From DATKCT01 sp035513055 (GTDB lineage Bacteria > Verrucomicrobiota > Verrucomicrobiia > Verrucomicrobiales > DEV007), in NCBI GenBank assembly GCA_035513055.1, contig DATKCT010000008.1:5284-69283 (forward strand): a stretch of DNA of 64,000 bases, in the 5' to 3' direction. Shown piece by piece: positions 1-8,039 of the stretch. The position numbers and the translations under genes were made by a program. Within the stretch, counting starts at the first letter, position 1. Every line of letters begins with the position of its first letter. The notes below the pieces were generated by a model. It did no database searches. It was not told the DNA's origin and saw nothing but the letters and a program-made list of their open reading frames with translations.

Positions 1-2139
1 GACAACACGGCGTTCCGGCTGAAGGACAACTGGGCGGGGCAGTATCACAACTCGATTTTCACGGGATTTGAGGGGGCGGCGATGCGGATTGACGACGAGC
101 CGACGCAGGACCGTGCGAACACGCCTGGGGATTTGTTGTTCGCCAACAACTTGTGGTATGACATTGAGAGTTACGATGGGACGGCGGCGTCGTTGACGCA
201 GAACGGGACTGCGGAAGAGCTTGCGCAGGTCAGCGGGAATGGGAACCGGTACGAGAACCCGCATTTGGGCGGAACGAGCCGGAGGCCGTATGGGGGGTTG
301 GATCCGCGGCCGATGGCTGGGGGTGCGGCGTATACGACAGCGATGAGCGAGGCTCCTGACGATCCGTTTTACGAGGAGGTGAGTTACAAGGGAGCCTTTA
401 GCGCGGAAGACAACTGGGCGGACGGATGGACGCACCTGGCGGAGTTGGGGTATTTTGCGGTTCCGGAGGCGGCTCCAGCGGACGTGGAGGTTACTGCGGA
501 CATCACGGAGGACACGGTGTGGACGAACGACAAGAGTTATTTGTTGGGCGAGCCTGTGTTTGTGACGAACGGGGCGACGCTGACGATTGAAGCCGGGACG
601 AAGATCTATGGGTATGAGGATGTGGGAGCTGGGACATTTGGGTCGCTGGTGATCACGCGGGGATCGAAGCTGTATGCGGAAGGGACGCGGGAACATCCGA
701 TTGAGTTTACGGCGCGGGACGAGAGGGACTTGGAGTTGACCTTGGAGGACAGTTCGCTGTGGGGCGGGGTGTTGTTGCTGGGACGTGGGGTGTTGAACGA
801 CGCGGGCAATCCGTTTCTCAATCCTGAGAATCCTGTGGAGAATACGCGGGAGGTGGAAGGGTTTCCGACGGGCGGCAACGATGAGAACATCACGTATGGG
901 GGATTGGACGATGCGGACGACAGCGGGAAGCTGAGGTATGTGTCGATCCGGTATGGGGGATTCGAGTTTGAGCCGGACAACGAGATCAACGGGTTGACTC
1001 TGGGAGCGGTTGGGAGCGGGACGGAGATCGAGTATGTGGAGGTGTATAACAATTCGGACGACGGGATTGAGTTTTTTGGCGGGACGGTGGACACGCGGTA
1101 TATGGTGATGGCGTTTAACGAGGATGAGGCCTACGACATCGATCAGGGGTATCGCGGGCGCGGGCAGTTTTGGTTTGCGATCCAGAAGGACGTGGGCAAC
1201 GGGTCGAACGAGGGAGGGGAGCACGACGGAGGGGACAGTCCGGACAAGAGTCTCGAGCCGTATGCGCGGACGATGGTGTATAACGCGACGTGGCTGGGGA
1301 GCGGCGCGGAGGGCGTAAATGCGCAGGAGAACGGGACGTTCCGGTTGAAGGACAACTGGGCCGGGCAGTATCACAACAGCGCGTTTGACGATTTTGGGGA
1401 TTTTTTCGTGCGTGTGGACGACGATCTCACGAACGCGCGGGTGGATGATGGGGAGTTGCGGATTGAGAACTCGACAGTAGGGACTGCGTTTGGGACGTAT
1501 GACGGGAGTTTGGCGTCGTTGACGTTGAACGGGACGCCGCAGGAGTTGGCGTTGTTGGACGCGGCGCGGGGAGTGGAAGTGGCGGAGACGCGGCTGCGCG
1601 GGATTAGCCGTGAGGCGGACGGGGGCTTGGATCCGAGGCCGCGGAACGACAGTCCGTTGTTGGGCGCCACGTTGAGCGGGTTTCCCGCTGGTCAGAGCGG
1701 GTTTTTCCTGCCTGTGAACTATCGCGGAGCGTTTGGCGAGGAGAACTGGGCGCGCGGGTGGACCTATGTGGATCGTCAGGGCTACTTTGGGGATCTCGAT
1801 CCCGGCGACGGGGGCGGCGACACGGATTCCGATGGGGATGGGCAGACCGATGCGCAGGAAGCCGTGGCGGGAACTGATCCAAACGATGCGTCGGATTACT
1901 TCCGGGTCACCAACGCTGTGCGGAACGATGCGGGCTTGGAGATCGCGTGGTCGAGCGTGGAAGGTAAGCAGTACGACATCGAGTATTCTGAGACGATGGC
2001 GGTGAATCCCAACTCATGGGTGGTGATAGCCACTGTGGAAGGGGCGACTGGCGACAGCTCGACCTCTTTTATCGATGCGGATGCGGAGCGTCTCGACAAT
2101 CCGGAAGGCTTCTACCGCGCCCGTGTCCGGACCGAGTAA
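1..2139 (+). CDS. Large secreted beta-helix-like repeat protein, C-terminal part
   Basis: The reading frame is open from base 1, so the true start lies outside the window; at least 712 residues are present. The protein contains two related blocks. Each has an R-L-K-D-N-W-A-G-Q-Y-H-N-S segment (at the window edge and near base 1345), then an L-T-x-N-G-T stretch, a G-G-L-D-P-R-P segment and a W-x-x-G-W-T segment with an aromatic-rich end. Between them a V-T-N-G-A-T-L-T-I-E-A-G-T-K-I stretch resembles the right-handed beta-helix proteins common in secreted bacterial exoproteins. Near base 1800 there is a Ca-binding thrombospondin-3-like run (D-x-D-x-D-G-x-x-D), followed by a C-terminal beta module shared with other proteins here. 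It is probably exported to the surface. The ligand is unknown, and no catalytic residues were recognised. Confidence 0.75.
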   Translation, partial: DNTAFRLKDNWAGQYHNSIFTGFEGAAMRIDDEPTQDRANTPGDLLFANNLWYDIESYDGTAASLTQNGTAEELAQVSGNGNRYENPHLGGTSRRPYGGLDPRPMAGGAAYTTAMSEAPDDPFYEEVSYKGAFSAEDNWADGWTHLAELGYFAVPEAAPADVEVTADITEDTVWTNDKSYLLGEPVFVTNGATLTIEAGTKIYGYEDVGAGTFGSLVITRGSKLYAEGTREHPIEFTARDERDLELTLEDSSLWGGVLLLGRGVLNDAGNPFLNPENPVENTREVEGFPTGGNDENITYGGLDDADDSGKLRYVSIRYGGFEFEPDNEINGLTLGAVGSGTEIEYVEVYNNSDDGIEFFGGTVDTRYMVMAFNEDEAYDIDQGYRGRGQFWFAIQKDVGNGSNEGGEHDGGDSPDKSLEPYARTMVYNATWLGSGAEGVNAQENGTFRLKDNWAGQYHNSAFDDFGDFFVRVDDDLTNARVDDGELRIENSTVGTAFGTYDGSLASLTLNGTPQELALLDAARGVEVAETRLRGISREADGGLDPRPRNDSPLLGATLSGFPAGQSGFFLPVNYRGAFGEENWARGWTYVDRQGYFGDLDPGDGGGDTDSDGDGQTDAQEAVAGTDPNDASDYFRVTNAVRNDAGLEIAWSSVEGKQYDIEYSETMAVNPNSWVVIATVEGATGDSSTSFIDADAERLDNPEGFYRARVRTE

Positions 2140-2312
2140 CCGCTCTTAGGCTGGACGAGCGGGAGGTCCTGCCAATTGGGCGTGTTGATTATTCTGCAAC
2201 GCCGCGCCGTGCGACCGCAGGAAGGAAGGGATCTGCATTCCCGAACCCGGTCTCCTCCCTCCTGGAGCCGACTGAGTCCGCATCCCGCGCCTGAGAGGCC
2301 AGATCCATCGGC

Positions 2313-3086
2313 CTAACCGTACCGGCCTTCGATATACTCCGCCGTCTTCGGATTGCTCGGAACCAAGAAAAGCTGCTCCGTGCGGCTGTGCTCGATCACC
2401 TCGCCCAAGAGCATGAAAATGCATTCGTCGGAAGCCCGGCGCGCCTGAGCCATGTTGTGAGTGACGATGACGATCGTGTAACGCCCCTTGAGCGCAAACA
2501 TCAATTCCTCGATGTGGCGCGTGCCCTCCACGTCCAGCGTGCTGCACGGCTCATCCATGAGGATCACCTGCGGCTTCAACGGCAACAGCCGGGCGATGCA
2601 AAGCTTCTGCTGCTGCTCGAGTTGCAGCCCCGTCGCCTTGGTGTGCAGCCGGTCCTTCAAATCGTTCCACAACCCCACCTCCGTCAAAGCCTTCTCCACC
2701 GCATCGTCCAATTCTGAACGCTGCGGTTTCCGGTCGTTGTGGATATGCAACCCGAAAACGACATTCTTATACACGGAAATAGGCAGCGGATTGGGACGCT
2801 GAAAAACCATGCCGACCGACTTCCGCAACTCGATAAGCGAGACATCGGAATCGTAAATGTTCTTGTCCAAAATCTTGATCTCGCCCGTAGTCGTGACATA
2901 GCCGTACCGCTCGTTGACCCGGTTGAAACACCGCAACAGCGTCGTCTTGCCGCAACCGCTCGGCCCAATCAACGACGTGATGATGCCGTGTTTAATGTCG
3001 AGATTGACGTCGATGAGCGCCTGAAATTTGGCGTACCAAAGACTCAGGTTTCGCGTCGTGATGGCGTGGGAACCCGGATCGCTCAT
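2313..3086 (-). CDS. pstB: Phosphate ABC transporter ATPase with degenerate signature (PstB1)
   Basis: The 257-residue protein matches PstB along its full length. It has Walker A GPSGCGKTT (41-49), Q-loop VFQRPNP (Gln96), Walker B VILMDEP (174-180) and H-loop VTHNM (His210), and it ends in the typical PstB Y-I-x-G-R-Y-G. The ABC signature, normally LSGGQ, reads LQLEQ at 154-158, followed by the usual QQKLCIAR. It is the last gene of the minus-strand pst operon, 112 bases after the other PstB. A homodimer would have no intact signature motif, so it probably pairs with the upstream PstB, which has one. Its role would be to energise Pi import at the cytoplasmic face of PstCA. No clear ribosome binding site precedes the ATG. 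Confidence 0.9.
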   Translation of the reverse strand: MSDPGSHAITTRNLSLWYAKFQALIDVNLDIKHGIITSLIGPSGCGKTTLLRCFNRVNERYGYVTTTGEIKILDKNIYDSDVSLIELRKSVGMVFQRPNPLPISVYKNVVFGLHIHNDRKPQRSELDDAVEKALTEVGLWNDLKDRLHTKATGLQLEQQQKLCIARLLPLKPQVILMDEPCSTLDVEGTRHIEELMFALKGRYTIVIVTHNMAQARRASDECIFMLLGEVIEHSRTEQLFLVPSNPKTAEYIEGRYG

Positions 3087-3198
3087 ACAATGCGCTCAAC
3101 AAAAAATCCGCGGCCCGGAGACTGAAAATCCCCGCTTTCGCACAGGAGCCCGTCTCGATCCGCCGCCTCGCGAACGGCCGTCTTTCCTCCAAACCGCC

Positions 3199-3957
3199 TC
3201 ATCCGAAAATACCTTGCACGTATTCGTAGGTCCGCCGGTCCTTGGGATGCTCGCTGAAGATCACCCCGTTGCCGTCTAACTCGATGATCTCCCCGTTCCA
3301 AAGAAACATCGTCCGGTCCGCCAAACGGCGAGCCTGTTGCGTAAGATTCGTCACGAGGATGATCGTCATGCTCTTTCTCAACTCCTTGAGCACGTCCTCG
3401 ATCCGCATCGTCGTGACGGGGTCGATGGCGATCGAAAACTCGTCCAAGCAGAGGATCTCCGGGTCATGCGACAAAGCGCGCGCAATGGTCAATCGCTGTT
3501 GTTGGCCCCCGGAAAGCTTGGTCCCAAGCGTGTTGAGCCTGTCTTTCACTTCATCCCAGAGCGCCGCCTGACGCAGGCAACGCTCCACGATGCCTTCCAA
3601 TTCCCCTTTCTGGTTCAACCCCGAACACCGTGGAGCGAACGCAACATTGTCGTAAATGGTCAACGGCAATCCCACCGGCAACGGAGCGACCATCCCGATC
3701 TTGCGTCTCAACTCGAACACATTCTGCCGCCGCACGTCGAAACCGTCCACCTTGATGACCCCGCCGGTACGCGCATCGGCGGAAAACTCGATCGTCCGGT
3801 TGATGCAGCGCAGCAAGGAAGTCTTCCCCGATTGCGCGGGCCCGATGACGCCGAAGATCTCGTGTTCGCGGATGTCGAAACTAATGCCGTGAATGACCTC
3901 CTTGCCTGCGTAAGACAGGCGCAGATCCTCCACTTCGATTTTCTTGCGGGCGCTCAT
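3199..3957 (-). CDS. pstB: Phosphate ABC transporter ATPase with degenerate Q- and H-loops (PstB2)
   Basis: A PstB-family ATPase of 252 residues. Walker A is GPAQSGKTS (39-47), the signature LSGGQQQ (148-154) is intact, and Walker B is ILCLDE (168-173). The Q-loop Gln is replaced by Pro (VAPLP, residue 92). The D-loop is I-A-I-D-P rather than S-A-L-D-P, and the H-loop His is Asn (VTNLT, residue 204). The start codon lies one base after the pstA stop, so the two are probably translationally coupled. The defects complement those of the downstream PstB. A homodimer would lack the switch histidine at both sites, whereas a heterodimer would have one consensus site. Pst family membership is clear; the heterodimer is inference. 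Confidence 0.88.
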   Translation of the reverse strand: MSARKKIEVEDLRLSYAGKEVIHGISFDIREHEIFGVIGPAQSGKTSLLRCINRTIEFSADARTGGVIKVDGFDVRRQNVFELRRKIGMVAPLPVGLPLTIYDNVAFAPRCSGLNQKGELEGIVERCLRQAALWDEVKDRLNTLGTKLSGGQQQRLTIARALSHDPEILCLDEFSIAIDPVTTMRIEDVLKELRKSMTIILVTNLTQQARRLADRTMFLWNGEIIELDGNGVIFSEHPKDRRTYEYVQGIFG

Positions 3958-3958
3958 G

Positions 3959-4903
3959 TCACCATTTCTTGCGATTGCGCAGCCAAATGCGGAAGACGAT
4001 CGCCGTCGAGTTGATCCCGATGATCGCGGCGATCAACACGGTCGCCACCGCGAAGGGCAACGCCTCCGGCACGCCCGTGACCTGGGTCGTCACCGTATAC
4101 AAATGCATCGAAAGAGCCATCACCTGTTCTCTTAAACTGTATGCGAATAGATCGCCCTCGGCGATGTTCCGGTAGAACACCGCCCCGGTGAACATAATGG
4201 GCACCGTCTCGCCCGCCTTGCGGCTGATCTCGAGAATGACTCCCGTAAGAATCCCGCTGATCGAGTTGGGCAGCACAATGCGCCAGATCGTTTGCCATCG
4301 CGTGGCCCCGACGTTCCAACAGGCTTCTCGAAAACTCATCGGCACCGCGCCCAGCGCCTCCCTCGTCGCCGTGATCACCACCGGCATCGTCATGACCGCC
4401 AGCGTCAACGCGGCAGCCAACACACAGCGGCCCATCCCGAAAAACAGAACGAAGGCCCCCATCCCGAACAATGCGTGAACGATGCTCGGGACTCCCGCGA
4501 GGTTGAGCACCGCCAAATTCACGGTGCGAGTAAACCAGGTGTCGCGCGCGTACTCGTTGAGATAGACGGCCGCCAATACGCCGATCGGCGCAGAGACCGC
4601 CAGCGAAACCACCACCAGCCAAATCGTGCCCAGCAGCGCGCTCCAAATCCCGCCGGCTATCATGCCGCTCTTCGGGTTGGTCGTCAGAAACTCCCACGAA
4701 ATCATGGGAGCCCCCTTGATGACCAAATAAGCCAGAATGCTGAACAAGGGCAGCAGCATGAGTGCCACCATCAGAGCGAAAACCGCCCGCGCCGCACGCT
4801 CCCGCCGCAGCTTGCGCCGGACACGCTCGTTGACGACGAATGGAGCGGCCGCGGCCGGGACTTGGGCGGACTCGGCCTGAACCGCTGTGGTCGGAACGCT
4901 CAT
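3959..4903 (-). CDS. pstA: Phosphate ABC transporter permease PstA
   Basis: The 314-residue membrane protein has six or so hydrophobic segments after a charged N-terminus rich in Arg/Lys (about 25-38). The ABC permease EAA-like loop is visible as F-R-E-A-C-W-N-V-G-A-T-R-W (about residues 195-207), followed by the conserved PstA G-E-T-V-P-I-M-F-T-G-A segment. Its ATG overlaps the pstC stop by four bases (ATGA), and pstB2 follows after one base. With PstC it should form the inner-membrane Pi channel. Length and motif order are ordinary for the family. Confidence 0.93.
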   Translation of the reverse strand: MSVPTTAVQAESAQVPAAAAPFVVNERVRRKLRRERAARAVFALMVALMLLPLFSILAYLVIKGAPMISWEFLTTNPKSGMIAGGIWSALLGTIWLVVVSLAVSAPIGVLAAVYLNEYARDTWFTRTVNLAVLNLAGVPSIVHALFGMGAFVLFFGMGRCVLAAALTLAVMTMPVVITATREALGAVPMSFREACWNVGATRWQTIWRIVLPNSISGILTGVILEISRKAGETVPIMFTGAVFYRNIAEGDLFAYSLREQVMALSMHLYTVTTQVTGVPEALPFAVATVLIAAIIGINSTAIVFRIWLRNRKKW

Positions 4904-5856
4904 TTCTGCTTGCGAATGCCCTTCACGATGACGTCAGCCGTGAGGTTGATGACGAACGTGATGGTTAAAAGAAGGATTCCGATCAAAAACAACACTCTGT
5001 AATGGTCGCTGCCTTCGCTGGTCTCTCCCAGCTCCGCGGCGATCGTCGCCGTGAGCGTCCGCACGCTCTCGAACATCCACATCCAGTTGAATTCGCCGTC
5101 GGAAGTGACGAACGGAATGTTGATCGCATGCCCAGTCGCCATCAGCACGGCCATCGTTTCTCCCACGGCGCGCCCGACTCCTAACAATACTGCCGCAAGC
5201 AGACCGTTCTTCGCCGCGGGAAGCAGCACACGGCAGATCATCTGCCACCGCGTCGCGCCGAGCGCGAGAGCGGCCTCGCGAAACCCGTCCGGCACCGCCT
5301 TGAGGGCGTCCTCCCCGATGCTCACCATGATCGGCATAGCCATGAGCGCCAGGATGAATGCCGCATTGAACACGTTCAGCCCCACCGGCACGTTGAACAC
5401 CTTGATCACCAGGGGGCTGATCACCGTGAGTCCGATAAACCCCCAGACAATGCTCGGAATAGCCGCCAACAACTCGATGATCACTTTCAGAATCTCCTTG
5501 AGCTTCGGTCCGCAGAATTCCGATACGAATACCGCTGCGCCCACCGCGAACGGAACCGCAATCGCCATAGCAAGCGTGACCACGGAAAGGGTGCCCACGA
5601 TGAGCGCCAGGATTCCGTACCGCTTGTTGGCCATCGAAGTGGGATACCACTCCGTAGTCCCGAAAAACTTACCTATGTCGAACGTCGTGCCGTCCTTCCA
5701 CAGAATGGGAAGCCCTTCTCGCGCAAGAAAGAAGAGAATGCCGAAGACGAAGACGATCGCGCTGATCCCGCAAAGGCGAATCACCCCCTCGATGCCCTTC
5801 TCGACGGCGATTGCCCAACTGGATCGTCTAGCGCGCATAGCGTCGTATTCGGGCAA
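4900..5856 (-). CDS. pstC: Phosphate ABC transporter permease PstC
   Basis: A 318-residue inner-membrane permease with about six hydrophobic helices. Family features are the P-S-I-V-W-G-F-I-G-L segment, the EAA-type loop F-R-E-A-A-L-A-L-G-A-T-R-W, and the G-R-A-V-G-E-T-M-A-V segment that PstC proteins carry near the C-terminus. It lies 69 bases after pstS and overlaps pstA by ATGA. Length fits PstC. There is no sign of damage. Confidence 0.93.
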   Translation of the reverse strand: MPEYDAMRARRSSWAIAVEKGIEGVIRLCGISAIVFVFGILFFLAREGLPILWKDGTTFDIGKFFGTTEWYPTSMANKRYGILALIVGTLSVVTLAMAIAVPFAVGAAVFVSEFCGPKLKEILKVIIELLAAIPSIVWGFIGLTVISPLVIKVFNVPVGLNVFNAAFILALMAMPIMVSIGEDALKAVPDGFREAALALGATRWQMICRVLLPAAKNGLLAAVLLGVGRAVGETMAVLMATGHAINIPFVTSDGEFNWMWMFESVRTLTATIAAELGETSEGSDHYRVLFLIGILLLTITFVINLTADVIVKGIRKQK

Positions 5857-5925
5857 GAGCCTTCCGGTCCAGCGGCGATTCCGCCGCTTCCCGTTCAGCG
5901 TCCAACCGCCGGAAAAGCGCTTCCG

Positions 5926-6828
5926 TTAGTTCTGCTCCAGCGGGATGTAGCCCTTGTCCAGAACGATCTTTTGTCCCTCCGGTCCAAGGACCCACTCGAT
6001 GTACTTGGTCACATGAGGATCCACGCCGGGCGGCGTGTAGAAGTACATCGGCCGGGCGATCGGATAGGTCTTGTCCAGCGTGGTCTCCACAGTGGGCTCG
6101 ATGGCGGGATCGCCTTTCTTGTTCGACACGTTCAACACCTTCACCTTGTCCGTGCGATACCCGATGCCGCTGTACCCGATCGCTCCCGGAGTGTCCTCCA
6201 CCAAGGCTACTACGTCCTTGGACCCGTTCATGTCACGCGAACCCTGCTTGAAATCGGCTTGCTTGCCTACCACCGCCTCGCGGAAATAATGATAGGTCCC
6301 CGAGTTGTTCTGGCGGCTCACGCGAACGATCTCGTCCGGCACTCCGGGAATCTGCACACCGATGTCGCTCCACTTGTTCACACTCCCGCCTTCCCGGTAG
6401 ATCTCGCTCAACTCCTCGATGGCAATCTCCGTCAGCGGATTGCTGGCATGCACGTAGATGGCCAAGGCGTCGTACCCGACCGGAACCTCCTTCGGATCTG
6501 ACCCGTAACGCTCCTTCGCTTTCGCTATCTCCTCTTCCTCGAGGTGCCGGGAGCTGTTGGCGATCTCGCAGGTGCCGTTCAGCAAAGCCGCCACGCCGAT
6601 GCCCGAGCCTCCGCCCGCAACCTCCACGGATACGGAGGGCTCGACAGCCTGATAGGCCTCCGCCCAAGCCTGAGCCAGGTTGACCATCGTGTCCGAGCCG
6701 ATGTTCTGAATTGTAAGTTTCCCGCCTTGAGTTCCACTGCGTTTGCAGCCGCTCAGGCCCAAGCCAAGCGCGGCGAGCATGCCGAGAATCAAACCCGGCG
6801 CCTTCATCCGTCTGTATATCGTATTCAT
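5926..6828 (-). CDS. pstS: Phosphate-binding lipoprotein PstS
   Basis: The start was placed at the ATG at 6828 rather than an upstream in-frame ATG at 6927. The shorter form has an AGGAG ribosome binding site, and its N-terminus is a signal peptide ending in the lipobox L-S-G-C (Cys28). The mature 300-residue precursor shows PstS features: N-I-G-S-D-T near the start of the mature domain, G-G-G-S-G-I-G-V-A, and S-R-Q-N-N-S-G-T-Y. It should bind Pi in the periplasm while anchored by lipid, and deliver it to PstCA. It begins 22 bases after the phoU-like gene. Confidence 0.93.
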   Translation of the reverse strand: MNTIYRRMKAPGLILGMLAALGLGLSGCKRSGTQGGKLTIQNIGSDTMVNLAQAWAEAYQAVEPSVSVEVAGGGSGIGVAALLNGTCEIANSSRHLEEEEIAKAKERYGSDPKEVPVGYDALAIYVHASNPLTEIAIEELSEIYREGGSVNKWSDIGVQIPGVPDEIVRVSRQNNSGTYHYFREAVVGKQADFKQGSRDMNGSKDVVALVEDTPGAIGYSGIGYRTDKVKVLNVSNKKGDPAIEPTVETTLDKTYPIARPMYFYTPPGVDPHVTKYIEWVLGPEGQKIVLDKGYIPLEQN

Positions 6829-6850
6829 GGTTGCTTTCTCCTGTTTTCGG

Positions 6851-7948
6851 TTAGTCGATTTTGTCTCCGAGAATTCCCTCCACAAGGTCTTGAATCTGAA
6901 TGTGCAATTGTTGGTAGGCATCCTCATACGCCTTCTTCACTTCCTCGGGCGACCCCTGCGCCTTCGAAGGATCGACAATGCTCCAGTCCAAACACACAGT
7001 CCGCGTCTTCGCGGGAAACACGCGCCTGGCCTCAGGAGCCAACGCGATGACGATCTGATAATGTTCCAAGTTCGGCACGTTCTCGATCGACCGGGTTGCG
7101 GCCCGCGAAATGTCGATGTTCTTCTCGTTCAAAAAGGAAATCAGCCGCGGGTCGACGGGCTGCGTATCGAGCCCGGCGCTGGCGAACAAGAAATTGGGCT
7201 GGTTCAATGATGCGGCGATTCCTTCCGCCATCTGACTGCGACAGGAATGATGCTCGTCGATGAACAGCACGCGCCACACCTCTCCCGCAGCGTGCTTCTG
7301 ATATTCGCCCGTGACCATGTAGAGCGTCTCTTCGCAAATGTTCTTCGCCTGGTCCGTCACGCGCTCGAAGCGGCGCGCAATCGTCATCAGAGGCGTCAGA
7401 GCCTCCAGCGGAATCTCGCCCCGCTTTTCCAACTGCACGAGTTCGGCGTTGATCACGCTCTTGAGAGCGTCCACCTCTTCCTCGACGGACTGAATGCGCC
7501 GCGCCAAGTCCTCGTCCTCCGTAAGATAGGCCTGCACGGCATCCTTAAACATCGGAATCGTCAGGGCCGCGATTTGCCGGTAACGGTCCAACGGCACCGG
7601 ACAATTGATGCTCGCCAGCTTCAAAATCTGCCGCGCGATGCTCTCCGCATAGTCCCCAATCCGCTCGATCTCCTGGTTGATCTTGATCGTCACATAAGCG
7701 AAACGCAAGTGCTTCCCCGCCGGCTGCTGCCGCACCATGAACTCCAGGCACAGCCGGTCGATCTCCTTCTCCAAGGCGTCGATGCGCTGGTCGCGGAGAA
7801 TCACCGAGTAGGCCGCCTGCCGGTTCCGCTCGATCAGCCCGCGCAAACACGCCTCGAGCGCGCTGGCAGCCAGTTCGGCCATGTGCGATACATTCGCCTG
7901 GATCCGTTCGATGTCCCGGTGCAGGGTCTCTTCGTAACGCGTGAGCAT
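6851..7948 (-). CDS. phoU: PhoU fused to a catalytically dead ArsC/LMW-phosphatase domain
   Basis: The 365-residue protein has two parts. Residues 1-220 are a PhoU helical domain with two repeats, each carrying the metal-site type helix (E-R-I-G-D-Y-A-E near 95 and E-R-V-T-D-Q-A-K near 195). Residues 226-365 align with the thioredoxin-coupled arsenate reductase/low-molecular-weight phosphatase fold: V-L-F-I-D-E-H-H-S-C-R-S-Q-M-A-E-G is the anion-binding P-loop, and D-P-S-K-A-Q-G-S matches the later ArsC segment. The nucleophilic cysteine that should open the loop is Asp231. The two later redox cysteines of ArsC near V-I-A-L-A-P are also missing, while Arg237 is kept. It is first in the pst operon, so it is probably the Pi-signalling regulator. 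An anion-sensing rather than enzymatic role for the second domain is inference. Confidence 0.85.
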   Translation of the reverse strand: MLTRYEETLHRDIERIQANVSHMAELAASALEACLRGLIERNRQAAYSVILRDQRIDALEKEIDRLCLEFMVRQQPAGKHLRFAYVTIKINQEIERIGDYAESIARQILKLASINCPVPLDRYRQIAALTIPMFKDAVQAYLTEDEDLARRIQSVEEEVDALKSVINAELVQLEKRGEIPLEALTPLMTIARRFERVTDQAKNICEETLYMVTGEYQKHAAGEVWRVLFIDEHHSCRSQMAEGIAASLNQPNFLFASAGLDTQPVDPRLISFLNEKNIDISRAATRSIENVPNLEHYQIVIALAPEARRVFPAKTRTVCLDWSIVDPSKAQGSPEEVKKAYEDAYQQLHIQIQDLVEGILGDKID

Positions 7949-8005
7949 GGTTGGGGGCTGATAGGGCTCTTAAGGGAATTCCCGTTTCCGGCGAGTGTCT
8001 CTTCG

Positions 8006-8023
8006 GTTACGTTTTTGTAACAT
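8006..8023 (-). promoter_or_regulatory. Candidate PhoB (Pho) box upstream of the pst operon
   Basis: On the minus strand this reads ATGTTACAAAAACGTAAC. By eye it matches the E. coli Pho-box consensus CTGTCATAAAACTGTCAC at 12 of 18 positions, including TGT, the A-tract and the second half-site. It also contains the inverted repeat GTTAC-N6-GTAAC. It lies 58 bases upstream of the phoU-like start, the position expected for a phosphate-starvation operator. The identification is by resemblance only. Confidence 0.45.
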
Positions 8024-8039
8024 TTCGAAATGGACCGGG

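Noticed and set aside
2140..2162. Terminator after the first gene
   Set aside because: CCGCTC and GAGCGG can pair, but six bases with an 11-base loop and no T-run is not convincing.
6829..6927. Longer PstS start
   Set aside because: The extra residues overlap the phoU-like gene and destroy the lipoprotein signal. A good ribosome binding site precedes the shorter start.
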